NCBI GenBank assembly: GCA_947095585.1
Contig: OX352761.1
Location: 133,578,277-133,642,276, forward strand
DNA: 64,000 bases
Reading direction: 5' to 3'
Source of the DNA: Nephrocerus scutellatus
Taxonomy: Eukaryota > Arthropoda > Insecta > Diptera > Pipunculidae
Below, piece after piece: positions 41,601-47,690 of this stretch. The notes under the pieces are model-generated. The model was not told the origin of the DNA, ran no database searches, and saw nothing but the letters and a program-made list of their open reading frames with translations. How positions within the stretch are numbered: position 1 is the stretch's first letter; the number at the start of each line of letters is the position of its first letter. A program made the position numbers and the translations under genes.

Positions 41601-44600
41601 AATTGAGCGCTTCAGCAATCGCAAGTTCCTCAACAAGAACGGAACTATAGTTGAGAATCCCGCCGCCACGGATGTTTGGTTTTACCTTATCGATCCGCAA
41701 ACGGAAACAATTCTGCGCAGAAACGACAGCATTGTCAATGAGAATCTCCTGCAACCAGCTGCATTGTCGGAATTAAATTTTGCAGCATCCGGCATTGCGT
41801 GTGCGACAGCGCAAGGAGTTTTCGGCCCTATTGAGGCTAAGCATCAAGTTCATAAGGTATGTGTGCATGAGCGTTGTATCAGTCTCATATAATTATTCAT
41901 TTCACTTTTCATTCCACACAGATCAAAGCAGCCATTGCCATCAATGATGAGGTGTTCCCCTACACTCTGATTGCAGTTTCGATAATAATTCTGATCTTGG
42001 GAACAATTGGTATCATCTACATTTGCGTTTCGTGGTCAAAGTAAGTCCCACAGGCAGTGTCCAAAAGTTCCTTTCATTTATTCGCTATATTTTCCATTTT
42101 CGCCTTCATTTGCAGATACAAAAACTTCAAACAACGCATGCGTCAATACTCAGCCCCTTCCAGCCCAACACGATACGATCCGGTTATTATTAATTCGCAG
42201 AATGGCACCGGCGCGGATACAGTGGCCAATCTCAAAGAGTACGAAACCCAGGTGCTCGCTATGGCCGTACCGCCCGATGGTGATGATGACCTCCAATTGG
42301 ATTTCAGCGCGAAAAATCATGCATTCAGCTTGGACAATGTCAGTTACATTACACACAAAGAGAATGGCGGCCAGGCGAGTCCGTCTCATTCGGAAGCCAC
42401 GACAGCAACAATAGCCACACTGAGGCGCAACAATATGAACAACAACAACAATAATGCGAACAACAGCACAAACAACAACAACAACATGAACAATCGACAG
42501 AATACATTCAATCGGACGCTCGAAATGAATGCACGCAACAATGCAAATCCATTGGCAGCCGCTGCGAATGGCGGCACCCTGCCGGGAACCCTAACGCTGG
42601 GGCGAATCAAGCAAAACACCAATCATTATCAGAATGGCGGCTACAAGCTGGATACGATAAGTCGGAATAATCTGGCGAATATGCCCAACAATGCGTATAG
42701 TACGCTTGGTCGCAGGGGGAATACTTTTGGCGGCGGCCCATCCGGCTTAAATGGATTTAACGGAGGGACGGCAGGCAATACGTCGTCGACCGGGTCACCA
42801 CCACACAGTGCTGGTAATTGCGGTGATTGTGATGGTCAGAATGAGATGATGACCAACACATTGGGTAGGAATAATCATCGAGGAGGATATGCGGATGTTC
42901 CCATTACAAATCCGCTGTTTCAGAGGTAAGATTAAGAAAAAGATCGGTAGAGTGGGAGATAAAGTAGCTATAAAGTGTGAGTGAGTGACTGGGTTGTTTC
43001 CTTTTCGGCAAAATATACGTTTCATGAAATACTAAGTTTAACTTTTCATCTGAGTATGACAACATTGCTTCACGTAATGACGTTAATGTTGGTGCCCAAA
43101 ATCATCAGGAGGTATAGAATGCTGTGTCATCTGCAAGGAGAGCCCTGTGACCATTTTGCAGCAAGGGCATATCGCTTGTTTTCGCGATATTTACGCGTCA
43201 CCAACAAGTTCTACCGCGCGGTTCTGAATTCTGTCTAGTAGATACAATGTGTTCTGTGGGGCCAGATAATACAGTTGTATTCAAGTTTTGGGCGAATATA
43301 TGCCTTGTAAATAGTAGATAGATCTGAAGGAGTGAAGTACATCTTGCACCGTTTGGGTTTTTGAAGCGTTAAATTCAACTCTAGTATGTAGTCCCCACCT
43401 TGTTATGCTGTCAATGTCAGAATTTAACGTGCTTAACATACGTTTTTGTTAAAGTTGTTCCACTTGCGATGTAGAGGGGCCTGCAGAAAGCGTGAAATCA
43501 TATGAAAAGCTAAGAGTGCTGTCGTCAGTAAAAGAATGGATTGGATTAAAAGTAGCGAATAGGAGATCGTTAATGAAAATGATAAAGAGTATCGGAGACA
43601 AAACAGAGCTTTGTGGAACACCTGCGCTTATGCGGTGAATTTTGGATTTGAAACCGCCCAGTTCGACCTAGATTGAACGGCCAGAAACGACCAATCAAGC
43701 CAGGCCCTGCTAACAATTCCATAGGCATTCATTTTTGACAAAAGAGCTTGATGCCAGACTCTGTCAAATGCTTTGAAAATATCGAGTGCAACAACTTTGC
43801 TTTCAACAAATTTGTGAATAGACTGGTTCCACTTTTCAGTGAGATTAGGTCACCTGTAGAACGTTGCCTACGAAAACCGTTTTGATCCAACTTGGATTTA
43901 ATGTATGTTGTAATTCGATGTAACTGATGTACGGTAGAATTATAATAATAAAAAAACAACCCATAAAAATTAAAATTTTTCTTGTAAATTCTCTAATCGG
44001 GGATACACACACACACACACTGCGTGCTCGTTTTGTGGCAAAATCATTCACCAAATGACGCAGCGGAAGCGAACAGCGCTGCTCACAAAGCACAGAGCTC
44101 AGACTTTGCCGTGATCTGATGCGATATAGCGATATTTAAAAATTGTATATTGGGGTCCCCAAATTTTTACAAAAAGTGTTTTCCATCGAAGACACACATG
44201 TGTACAAAATTTAAAGAAAATCGGGTAAATTTTGTAAAATATTTGTATGGGAGCCCCCCGACCACGCGGCCTCAAATTTTAATAGAAAGTGTTGTCTTGG
44301 GAGATATACATGTGTGCAAAATTTCAATAAAATCGGGCTTTAGGAAGTGGGTTAAAAATTGATCACAAGATTTGGCCAGCCAGCCAGCCAGTCAGCCAGC
44401 CAGTCAGCCAGCCAGCCACGGGCAAGTGAAGTTAATATAGAGAATTTAATAAACAGCGCGACAGACCGTAGCGGTCCAACCCCTGGCTTCTCGCGACCAT
44501 GTGTTGTGCATGTCCATGTCACACAAATGGAAGGGTCCTACGTATGGTAGACTTACCTTTGACAAATTCATATTGTTCCAAGCAAGCAACGCATCGAACA

Positions 44601-45079
44601 GTTCTATTTTGCGCATTTTATCATCTGTCCCGGCGGTCTCCGTGAGAGATGATCGGCAGTTGTGGGCTAGAATAGAGTTCGTAGAGACAGATTCTAGGGA
44701 TTTCAGCGCCGCTTGGCTATCGGAACAAATGCGGATATGACATTTCTCTTTAGCCAACACAGGACTTCATTAATCGCTATAATTTCACCCTGGAACACAC
44801 TACATTAATTAGGAAGACGGTCTTTCTGAATAAGATTCAGACTTTTAGAGAAAACACCTCCGCCTTTTTTAATTTTTTATTTTTTATGTTTTTTTTATCA
44901 TGTTTCTAAAGTAATTGACTATATCTCGTTTTATTCGCAACAGATCAAATGGCGATCTTAGCCACATCAGTACTACCAATGAGAATGTCACTTTCGGCAA
45001 AAGAGACTACGGTCAGTTAGGCTTTTCATATCTAAATGATCTGGATCGATCAGAGGTGGAAACGACAACGGAATTGTAA
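5490..45079 (+). CDS. Cad87A: CDH23-like cadherin, 3' part of gene (seven exons, N-terminus outside window)
   Basis: The spliced CDS joins 5490-5669, 9823-9888, 38344-41256, 41317-41856, 41922-42040, 42116-42925 and 44944-45079. All junctions are GT-AG and keep one frame of 1587 residues. About ten cadherin repeats are visible, recognised by calcium-binding linkers such as DVNDNAP, DINDKNP, DDRNDIPP and DENDNPP. After them come a cysteine-poor membrane-adjacent domain (about residues 1105-1233), one transmembrane helix (about 1247-1270), a polar tail with an Asn-rich stretch (about 1377-1405), and the C-terminal tetrapeptide TTEL, a class I PDZ ligand. The protein should be a calcium-dependent adhesion or linker molecule of microvillar or junctional membranes. 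The membrane-adjacent domain and the tail end resemble vertebrate CDH23, whose fly counterpart is thought to be Cad87A. The symbol rests on that resemblance; Cad99C (PCDH15-like) is the alternative. The signal peptide and first repeats lie upstream of the window. Confidence 0.85.
7290..8085 (-). pseudogene. second I/LOA-type LINE remnant with internal deletion
   Basis: The minus strand carries AFADDVMTLVSG (around 7980), GLGVNPGRTEMVFFTTKSK, YLGVILDRKLSWKANIENRA, and then, with most of the intervening region missing, FTDGSKMKDRVGAGIFSDD and an RNase H core (SIYQTEILAIREACRTL). It differs enough from the copy at 2605-4170 to be a different family. Confidence 0.85.
8217..8522 (+). mobile_element. 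tRNA-derived SINE (family 1), near full length
   Basis: A pol III A box (TGGCTCATTGG, 8230-8240) and B box (GGTTCGAATCC, 8276-8286) head a ~305-bp unit that ends GGTCTGTCACGCCG and an ATT-repeat tail. A functional tRNA is ruled out by the lack of an acceptor stem. The body recurs at 21571-21718 and 44452-44550, and the head at 63275-63425. Confidence 0.8.
8528..8590 (+). repeat. dispersed 60-bp repeat shared with 24870-24935
   Basis: AGGTATACAATGAAATGCAA here and AGGTATGCAATGAAATGTAA there, each followed by TGATTG and GCAATAT. The family is unknown. Confidence 0.55.
9823..9888 (+). CDS. Cad87A: cadherin exon B (22 codons)
   Basis: This tiny phase-0 exon lies between CCATTTCCAG and GTAAGT. 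It encodes VTVAKTLDYEKIQRYYLTII plus two residues, the typical LDYE...YxLTIxA segment of a cadherin repeat. With exon A before it and DRARNTSERL of exon C after it, it completes one repeat that ends in DSDDLDP. The conserved cadherin pattern and both splice sites make it secure despite its size. Confidence 0.87.
12612..12960. repeat. diverged direct duplication
   Basis: ACTTCTTTAAGGTCCTTTTT...CTAGAGAGCT (12620-12665) recurs as ACTTCTTTCAGATCCTTTTT...CTAGAGAGCT (12901-12949); CTAGAGAGCT also occurs near 12878. The flanks CGCATGT and GCGTG follow both. Confidence 0.6.
16412..16612 (+). mobile_element. MITE of the TAAATTCTCTA family, truncated
   Basis: TTCTTGTAAATTCTCTAATC is followed by ACACATGTGTTTTAAATTTG, AAATCGGG, TTGTATGGGAGCCCCCGACC, ACATGTGCGCAAAGTTTG and CGGGCTTTAGGAA. 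This matches the left two thirds of the copy at 43938. The right end is missing. Confidence 0.7.
16625..17010 (-). pseudogene. Tc1/mariner-like DDE transposase C-terminal remnant
   Basis: Minus strand: IDTLKSKFDDK, ISRNGPDQ, then DLTPFDYFL with the following Trp codon as TAG, GYLKS, a shift, and KQETIEAIEVHIVRVI, QNWTSRMRF, GGYMPEIIF. This is the order of the last third of maT/Tc-like transposases. No N-terminal half was found. Confidence 0.75.
17396..17530. repeat. 67-bp tandem duplication
   Basis: CTATCGCWTATGAATGAAAG and CATTTTACGTTGC, TAGGCTTCTAAGATAAATTA occur twice at a 67-base period with three or four differences. It lies between two ~55-bp direct repeats (17162 and 17627, ATCTCGGCTTCTACCAGTCA). 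Confidence 0.8.
17930..18345 (+). pseudogene. degraded LINE reverse transcriptase
   Basis: Plus-strand reading in shifting frames gives MTMTNIISKV, then YYGLRQVDAIACVLINLY (from GLRQGDxxxCLLFNL) and DIIGRTPRAVQEAFI, NENKVIYMVTT. This is the order of the palm, post-YADD and thumb motifs of an RTE/CR1-like RT. The YADD segment itself is lost. Confidence 0.65.
21571..21718 (-). mobile_element. SINE family 1, 3' half
   Basis: The reverse complement contains GCTTCTCAATTC, GCATTAAATTGTAGGT, CCATTTGT, AGGCCTCGGACCGCAATGG and TCTGTCGCGTCGAATGTTATTATTA, aligning with the last ~140 bases of the copy at 8217-8522. The tRNA-like head is missing. Confidence 0.75.
21840..22150 (-). pseudogene. LINE apurinic-type endonuclease fragment
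   Basis: The minus strand encodes NPSTEDDKDTFYNQLSDVF, then DIVIVMGYLNAKVDNDNEG and GKHGVGELND. The pattern IVMGDLNAKVG...GKHG..N is that of the endonuclease/exonuclease/phosphatase fold in LINE ORF2; Asp is replaced by Tyr in GYLNA. Confidence 0.75.
24107..24505 (+). mobile_element. tRNA-derived SINE (family 2)
   Basis: The A box TGGTGCAGTGG and B-like GGGTTCAGTTCC spaced as in tRNA begin a unit with no sequence match to family 1. Its end (AGCGTGCGCTAATTATAAAAAA) resembles bases 275-300 of the window (GCGTGCGCAAATTATAAAAAA), so the window start probably holds the 3' part of another copy. Confidence 0.6.
25080..25400 (-). pseudogene. LINE reverse transcriptase palm fragment
   Basis: The minus strand reads EAVAYSIGVKMSEEFEVKNG followed by VRQGSILSPILF, the conserved palm segment before the YADD box, preceded by a stop-containing stretch. 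It has no clear clade. Confidence 0.65.
25517..25830. repeat. degenerate tandem array, ~117-128-bp unit, three copies
   Basis: GCCAAYARTATACAT recurs at 25526, 25643 and 25771, each followed by a TTGAAAATTTCTTAAAAATCGG-like block, and in the first two copies by GGCTGMTATTRACATTTTACAT. Confidence 0.75.
27165..28110 (+). pseudogene. mariner transposase pseudogene (mellifera-type)
   Basis: From GRPKTAVVPENIDAVRKLIK the frame carries the helix-turn-helix region (TYRGIEACLGITYTSVYTIL, RWIPHFLTYAQK), then in other frames VTGDES with the next Trp codon turned into TAG, CHDNTISHTS (second Asp) and MGHPLYSPDLALNDFFLYP (third Asp region, DD34D type). At least two shifts and stops inactivate it. It lies in the sense direction in the cadherin intron; ends and inverted repeats are not clear. 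Confidence 0.88.
28110..28790 (-). mobile_element. MITE of the TAAATTCTCTA family, partly dimeric
   Basis: The segment AAATTCTCTATATTAACTTCGC, CCGTGGCTGGCTGG, CACTTCCTAAA occurs twice (from 28118 and from 28343), so two units are head to tail. The far end ATTAGAGAATTTACAAG with ATGGGTTGTTTTTTTA (28715-28770) is the reverse complement of the start of the copy at 43938. Confidence 0.7.
31237..31548 (+). pseudogene. jockey-like LINE ORF2 fragment upstream of RT
   Basis: The 103-codon frame includes LTPTNKTDYSLWRNTKKLDH and later KANFRKVFTSND. Both correspond to the linker between endonuclease and RT in jockey-type elements (TPT..YSLW..TKKL...F...FxPND). It is opposite in strand to the neighbouring jockey relic, so they are separate or rearranged pieces. 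Confidence 0.7.
31690..31960 (-). mobile_element. MITE of the TAAATTCTCTA family, truncated
   Basis: It contains CCATACAAATTT twice, ACGCATGTGTATC, CGGGCTCCGTGGTCGGGGG and the terminal CGATTAGAGAATTTACAAG. The CCAG-rich end is absent. It abuts the jockey relic at 31965. Confidence 0.65.
31965..32365 (-). pseudogene. jockey-like LINE reverse transcriptase fragment
   Basis: The reverse strand reads HSGVPQGSVLCSILFLLYTR, then TFADDTG and, further on, EAKYLGMTLDAKLKLKSHI. These are consecutive motifs of the jockey-clade RT palm and thumb (GVPQGSVL, FADD, YLGMTLD). There is no full frame; it is a relic within the cadherin intron. Confidence 0.85.
32219..32515 (-). repeat. tandem duplication of a LINE fragment, unit about 215 bp (left part)
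   Basis: Sequence from about 32228 (CTGTCTCTTCGTCTTGAGG) recurs at about 32443 (CTGTCTCTTCGCCGTGAGG). The second copy is broken after CTACCTTG by the LTR element and resumes at 37231 up to about 37375 (GAACTTCGAATACTCAGT and GATGGGATACGA words in both). The duplication predates the insertion. Confidence 0.85.
32516..32823 (+). repeat. 5' LTR of the mag-like element
   Basis: The repeat starts TGTGACGTGTTCCC and ends TTATCCTGACA, with TGT...ACA ends. It contains TTGATATATATATTTTCAAT followed by AATAAAACG, plausible TATA and poly(A) elements. Its last part is an imperfect 74-bp duplication (from 32681 and from 32755). No difference from the 3' LTR was seen over 308 bases. Confidence 0.95.
32824..33012 (+). 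repeat. leader of the mag-like element with 21-bp tandem repeat
   Basis: After the LTR comes ATTATTCACAAG, then TGGGATTTACTCG, a possible but unmatched primer-binding site. From about 32856 to 32965 the unit ACGAAATAAACGAAAATMAAA repeats about five times with few changes, followed by related sequence up to the ATG. The repeat is AT-rich with few stops on the reverse strand, giving a meaningless hydrophobic reverse frame. Confidence 0.8.
33013..36927 (+). CDS. gag-pol polyprotein of mag-like element, RT core deleted
   Basis: One frame of 1304 residues. Domains in order: SAP-like DNA-binding motif (about 8-40, LSVLREKCREAGLSTSGKR); capsid-like region (about 200-370); two CCHC knuckles (C404-C417 and C426-C439); protease motif VDPGS with D479, where DTG or DSG is usual; N-terminal fingers of RT with LCVDYRLLN (about 620-697); RNase H (about 727-850, first Asp D732); integrase with H937/H942/C972/C975 zinc ligands and D1005, D1064, E1100 (DD35E); and a GPY/F module with KLEPKYRGPY (about 1225-1250). 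The RT palm with its YxDD box is missing: residues 697-703 (NLEEQQC) join the fingers directly to the connection region. The stop codon lies inside the 3' LTR. It cannot reverse transcribe alone. Confidence 0.93.
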   Translation: MPGYRDEKLSVLREKCREAGLSTSGKRINLIHRLEEHMNEEQVGDENIESMLSAQIKDLQKVVNDLRLQQIQTTTFQQIHKNASATAQFVLDDDKEIPLTTVPACQPLIHTTTASSAVPVRTCFSTYLTTTTSPMYSASIPTTHATPLGSAYTFQRQVGVQTPNGFVPLTNANIPFAAPTFETQTHAPVYLPPQYISPLPSYNPYGSARDVVALLPEFNPSSEKSLDSLQFVNRVESLKNAYKWDDQVVVFAVQQKMMGAAKYWVDSLDEIFFSWQQFVLKFLKDFPSVENVADVHIKMSHTKRLHNESPHDYYYKMLAYGRKGGLPQSAIARHIVNGINDPDLRKKISNNYDECSELLRDILNFCAHNEIKGPYVITKPSKNISDTPKNFHKTTENRSQGIKCFNCGKLGHVSIRCPEPQRKERCHSCGRTSHQTSNCPNKQRQPESVNDIKGNVLHLKSDIVKDIKVNNLPTSAFVDPGSSHTLIRESFTHNLTDVKDCSVTLSGFAGGKFICNKKIEAEIYFDDTIFEAELLIVNNEMITENVLLGRDVLCRQGARLIIEGAECRMEKSVNVISPNTQLNKVEQGELKSILTNHRGCFAEKLVDLGTCNLSKMQIKLSSNTPVKTKPYRLPFARRPIVTNIVNDLLSTNIIRHSNSPYASPVVLVDKKNGEHRLCVDYRLLNSITVKIPYPMPNLEEQQCAFTQLIDLLCKKPVLELYNHTAYHEVHTDASAVGLAGVLLQSNNNRDWKPVFYYSRHCTAAESKRHSYELEVLAVVESLERFRVYVLGKPFKLVTDCAAIAKAKANSEMIPKIARWWIKILDYDFEAVHRQGSRMSHVDALSRSPNLPPKEILPGNDILKINSATDDWLLTMQRQDPSLTEIIAVLNGERKSEQETQFKTDYILQNHRLYRKIENTLKFVVPRSVRWRIVRSCHDEVGHFGLDKTIQRIQTHFWFPKIRKYVKEYLAACIECCYYKSKGGKPEGRLHYGEIEPIPFRQIHIDHLGPFIRSKRRNMYVLAISDAFSKFLIIKAVKTTKTIPVINTLNEVTTYFGLPKRIITDRGTAFTSKSFETYCEQNNIQHIKTAVRTPRANGQVERANHTILTFVRTTTKEPKDWDLNIRNLQWAVNSQRNSTSGFSPNELIFDFKLIDVVQNRLVAAIHDEVCCNEDDLISNKRAKAAENISESREKWKQRFDMKHAEPTLYAEGDLVVISNEPSSTGESRKLEPKYRGPYRVSKVLGNDRFLIEDIPGMHITQKKFCSVYATDKIKPWCHHSPDLDEGEEQETDEAEDDFEVGLAEL
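36923..37230 (+). repeat. 3' LTR of the mag-like element
   Basis: Identical by eye to the 5' copy at a constant offset of 4407. The gag-pol stop TGA occupies its third to fifth bases. The polypurine tract expected just upstream is weak (GAAGCCGAGGACGAC is the best purine-rich stretch). Confidence 0.95.
37231..37385 (-). repeat. right part of the interrupted LINE duplicate
   Basis: Beginning CTTGTGTTACACCGGCGTG, it matches 32309 onward (TACACCGGAGTGAATTT, CTTCGAATACTCAGT, AAGATGGGATACGA, TTAAAATTGCCTTTAAAG). It is the continuation of the target copy cut by the retrotransposon. Confidence 0.85.
38344..41256 (+). CDS. Cad87A: cadherin exon C (971 codons, main ectodomain)
   Basis: This large phase-0 exon lies between acceptor TTGCTTTGCAG and donor GTAAATAAG. 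It encodes the end of one cadherin repeat, eight full repeats and the start of the last. Linkers seen in order are DSDDLDP, KPVDANPP, RDVNDNAP, PGPNTKPP, DINDKNP, DLPDEVP, DDRNDIPP, a degenerate linker near VRHLLTDP, and DENDNPP. Several linkers (PGPNTKPP, DLPDEVP, VRHLLTDP) have lost calcium ligands, which would leave flexible or partly calcium-free joints, as seen in long tip-link-type cadherins. The frame runs past the donor for eight more codons to a stop, which is intronic. Confidence 0.95.
41317..41856 (+). CDS. Cad87A: cadherin exon D (last repeat end and membrane-adjacent domain)
   Basis: This 180-codon phase-0 exon follows a 60-bp intron that ends in TATTTTTGCAG; the donor is GTATGT. 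The first ~50 residues finish the last cadherin repeat (FFVEARDNDGQD...VNLITDLN). The rest (MTLVFSDSTPKEIRNH to about KHQVHK) lacks cadherin motifs. Its position and pattern (VGIER-like, ATDVWFYLIDP) fit the membrane-adjacent domain described for CDH23 and PCDH15, which mediates dimerisation close to the membrane. That assignment is from pattern memory, not an alignment. Confidence 0.9.
41922..42040 (+). CDS. Cad87A: cadherin exon E (transmembrane segment)
   Basis: The exon starts after CATTCCACACAG and stops before GTAAGTCC, leaving two bases of a split codon. It encodes a short juxtamembrane stretch and one strongly hydrophobic helix (TLIAVSIIILILGTIGIIYI), then CVSWSK at the cytoplasmic face. 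This is the only transmembrane helix in the visible protein and gives type I topology. Confidence 0.92.
42116..42925 (+). CDS. Cad87A: cadherin exon F (cytoplasmic tail)
   Basis: The exon runs from acceptor TTCATTTGCAG to donor GTAAGATT. It begins with a basic membrane-proximal stretch (KYKNFKQRMRQ) and the element SAPSSPTRYDP, then an acidic block, FSLDNVSYITHKENGG, a low-complexity Asn run encoded by AAC/AAT repeats (about 42433-42510), and a Gly/Asn-rich segment up to NPLFQR. It is intracellular, probably disordered, with potential phosphorylation sites. No catalytic domain is visible. Confidence 0.9.
43020..43935 (-). pseudogene. CR1/jockey-type LINE reverse transcriptase remnant
   Basis: The minus strand shows VVALDIFKAFDRVWHQALLS with KMNAYG, AWLDW, then VPQSSVLSPILFIIFINDLL, IHSFTDDSTLSFSY (FADD changed to FTDD) and LLDRIQNRAVELVGDA, in the correct order across 900 bases but with frameshifts. 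It lies in the last cadherin intron, antisense to the gene. Confidence 0.85.
43938..44450 (+). mobile_element. MITE-like element with TAAATTCTCTA inverted ends
   Basis: One end reads AAACAACCCATAAAAATT followed by TTGTAAATTCTCTAATC; the other reads GGGCAAGTGAAG then AATATAGAGAATTTA, giving an 11-bp inverted repeat TAAATTCTCTA. Inside are two related halves, each with ACATGTGTRCAAAATTT and AAATCGGG, and near the right end a CCAG-type tetranucleotide tract (44380-44418). Other copies are at 16412-16612, 28110-28790 and 31690-31960. No protein is encoded. Confidence 0.7.
44450..44885 (-). pseudogene. LINE RNase H fragment plus SINE tail
   Basis: The minus strand has FQGEIIAINEVLCWLKRNVI and IRICSDSQAALKSLES, nearly the same RNase H as at 3185-3394, with a shift between them. 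Its left edge (about 44452-44550) is a headless copy of the SINE tail found at 8400-8520. Confidence 0.75.
44944..45079 (+). CDS. Cad87A: cadherin exon G (C-terminus with PDZ ligand)
   Basis: The acceptor is TTATTCGCAACAG. The two bases AG left from exon F plus the first A give Arg, followed by SNGDLSHISTTNENVTFGKR and a tail that ends in EVETTTEL and TAA. The last residues T-E-L fit a class I PDZ-binding motif and resemble the CDH23 terminus (ITEL, from memory). The exon is separated from exon F by a 2-kb intron filled with repeats, so a shorter isoform reading into that intron is possible. Confidence 0.85.
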
Positions 45080-45840
45080 ACAACTCAACCTCAACTTTAA
45101 ACCTGCCAAAACTACAATTAATGTGGATAATACAACATAAGAGAAAGCGAAAAGTAGGTCTATCAATCGTTTAGTTATGGACTTAATGTAAAAAAAATAC
45201 CTTTTGCCACAAATGAAGAAAGCCTTCTAAACGAATTTTGTACACTGAAACGCAAAAACTTCTATTTTAGTTAAATTATGTAAAAATTAAATGATTATAT
45301 AAGTAAAATATGTATACATAAAAATCAATTGTAATTAAACTAAATATTCTCTTAGTCATTAGATTGTAAGATTGTACGAACGAATGCATTTACTTGCTCA
45401 CAATATTTTTCTTATTAAGTTTAAGTAAAAAAGTTGATTTATACCAAATTTTAGACCTTCCAATTGTGATTTTAAATTAATGCGAATTTGGCCATGAATA
45501 GGTTAGAAAATGCGACTTTATAAAGAAAAGTATTCAATATTTTTCGAAATGAATTTTTATTTTATTGGAACCATATCTCTGCCAGCTTCGTACTGTGTAT
45601 TAATCTTTTAATAAAACTTAATATTTGTACATAACTTTCTTTCATATTTTGAGCAATGTGTTTTTTAAGAATATAAAATAAGAAACTATGTTGTGTAATT
45701 TAATTTATGTTCATTACATTTATACGCACATGTCGCTAGGTAAATTATGCATTACACTCGTACTTAGACATCAGTAAATTGTTAAATTGAATTGTAAATA
45801 AAAAAAAACAGTAAATTTAGATAAATGAACTCATAAATAT
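45080..45840 (+). other. cadherin 3' UTR and likely polyadenylation region
   Basis: AT-rich sequence follows the cadherin stop. AATAAA signals occur at about 45610-45615 and 45796-45802, either of which could define the 3' end. No coding potential is seen. Confidence 0.5.
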
Positions 45841-46113
45841 TTATAAATATGTGAATTCTTTGTTTTTATTAGCTAGCATTAAGAGTAAATTGTCGATAGA
45901 TTGAAATTAAGGGAATTCAAAGCCTTTACTTCAGAAATTGGTACTTTCATTTTGCGATCAATTTCTTTGTCTCCACCTTAAGGTTTAGTGACTTATTTAC
46001 ATTTTATGTAAATTACAGGTTGATTAGTTGCCTGTAGTTACTTCAATGGTCGCCGTTCCATTTTTTTATGAATAGGAACGTTAAGATTACAAGTCACACG
46101 ACATCAACTATCT

Positions 46114-46368
46114 CGTTTCCATGGGGGGTTGACACCAGGTTGAACCTGGGTTAGCGCTCATAGAAACAGAGTTGTGTTGAGTTTTCGTTTAACTCAGTTT
46201 GAACTCAACGAAAATACCTAGCTTGAACAGAGTAAGTAGACGTCGGATTTTGTATTATTTTGTCGAAATTTCAACTCTGTTTCAACCTGATTACGTGGAA
46301 ACGCGTGACGTGGATTAATCGAAATTAAATTTCAACCCAATCCAACTCAATCCAGGTTCATGGAAACG
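46114..46368. repeat. possible MITE with CGTTTCCATG ends
   Basis: CGTTTCCATG (46114-46123) is mirrored by CATGGAAACG (46359-46368). The interior has several TTCAAC and CAACTC words in both orientations. The inverted repeat is only 10 bp, so support is modest. Confidence 0.45.
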
Positions 46369-47299
46369 TAGTAAACAATACCAAAATTAAAATCGGTGCA
46401 GCTTGCCACAGAATACGGCATTTCTCTTCACAACCATTTACAATTTCTTATAAAAGCGTAAACAAACCAAAAACTCGATTTACGTAAAATTCAAGTTACG
46501 TTACCATCTAAAGACATACTCAAACAGCAGCCATGTCCCATGTAATTGATGGCGATGAATAATTGACATTCTGTTCAGCAAGGACTTTTGAAAATAATAA
46601 AAACTGTCTTTTGTTAACTTCCAAAGCTAGTAGAGATAACGAATCCAAAAAAAAAATCAGTCGCAGATTATCGAAGAAATTCTGTGATCCTCAGTGAGTA
46701 ATAGTGTCCTATTTAATGAGATGACACACACATGTACACAGTTATCAATTTTTACACTTAAATTAACCTGACAATTAACCAAGCCATCACATATAAATCA
46801 ATTGTAATAATTATAACTCACTCAATAGCAAGTGTCGGCGTCACTGCAAATGGAAAATAAGCCGACGTGTAGTTATGTGCAGTTCAAAGTACTTGGCTAA
46901 AAATAAAATCGTAAATAGATCCTGAGTAACTTTTACTTTTTTTTATGTTTGAAAACAAATCACATTTTACCCATACTATACGAAAAAGTAGGATAATATT
47001 TTTGTTTCAAAGAAAATTCGAAAATGTGTTTTGACACATAATTAACTTCTATTTTTTGTATGTTTTTTAGTCAAAGAACTAGCATCGTTCTTTTTGAAAG
47101 TTATTTTCATATTTTTTAGTTATTTCAACATGTGTTGAAGAATAGATATAATAAATTATGAATTTGGAGTTGTCTAATTTATTTTGTGGTAGTTATTCTG
47201 CAAAAAGCGAAGATGACATGGTTATTCCAATAACGGATAACCGATCTTGAAATAAATATATAAATATCTTGAAATAAATATATATAATATATAAATTAA

Positions 47300-47480
47300 A
47301 AGAACCTCAAAACACCCTTCAAAAAACTCATCAAAATACCCGCAAAAGACTATCAAAAGACCACCAAAAGACGCCTAAAAACCCCCCCAAACGACCCTTT
47401 AAAGGACCTCAATGACCCCAAAAAGACCCTTAAAAGACCCTGAAAAGACCCTCAAAAGACCCCCAAAAGTCTCTCAAAAT
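47300..47480. repeat. AAAAGACCCTC minisatellite
   Basis: Short units of about 10-12 bases (AAAAGACCCTC, AAAGACCCCC and variants) repeat about fifteen times. The same type of sequence is at 53240-53345 (AAAAGAACCC, AAAAGACCCAC). Confidence 0.75.
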
Positions 47481-47690
47481 ATTCCAGAGTAGTGCATTCG
47501 AAAACATTTTCCTATTCTAGAATAGAATTATTGGGATACCTGTCAGGATTTTGGGAATAGAATTTATAAATAAAATGAGTGCGTGTAAACTTAAGGCGGG
47601 GTTAAAGTGAAAGTACTTTGACGTTATGGCCGATATTACGATTAAATTATAATTATGATTAAAGTATCGTCTATCGATTCGGACCTAAAG

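Larger units (their letters stand above)
42926..44943 (+). other. last cadherin intron (2.0 kb), almost wholly repeats
   Basis: Begins GTAAGATT and ends TTCGCAACAG. It contains an antisense LINE RT relic, a TAAATTCTCTA MITE, a SINE tail and a LINE RNase H piece, leaving little unique sequence. Confidence 0.75.
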
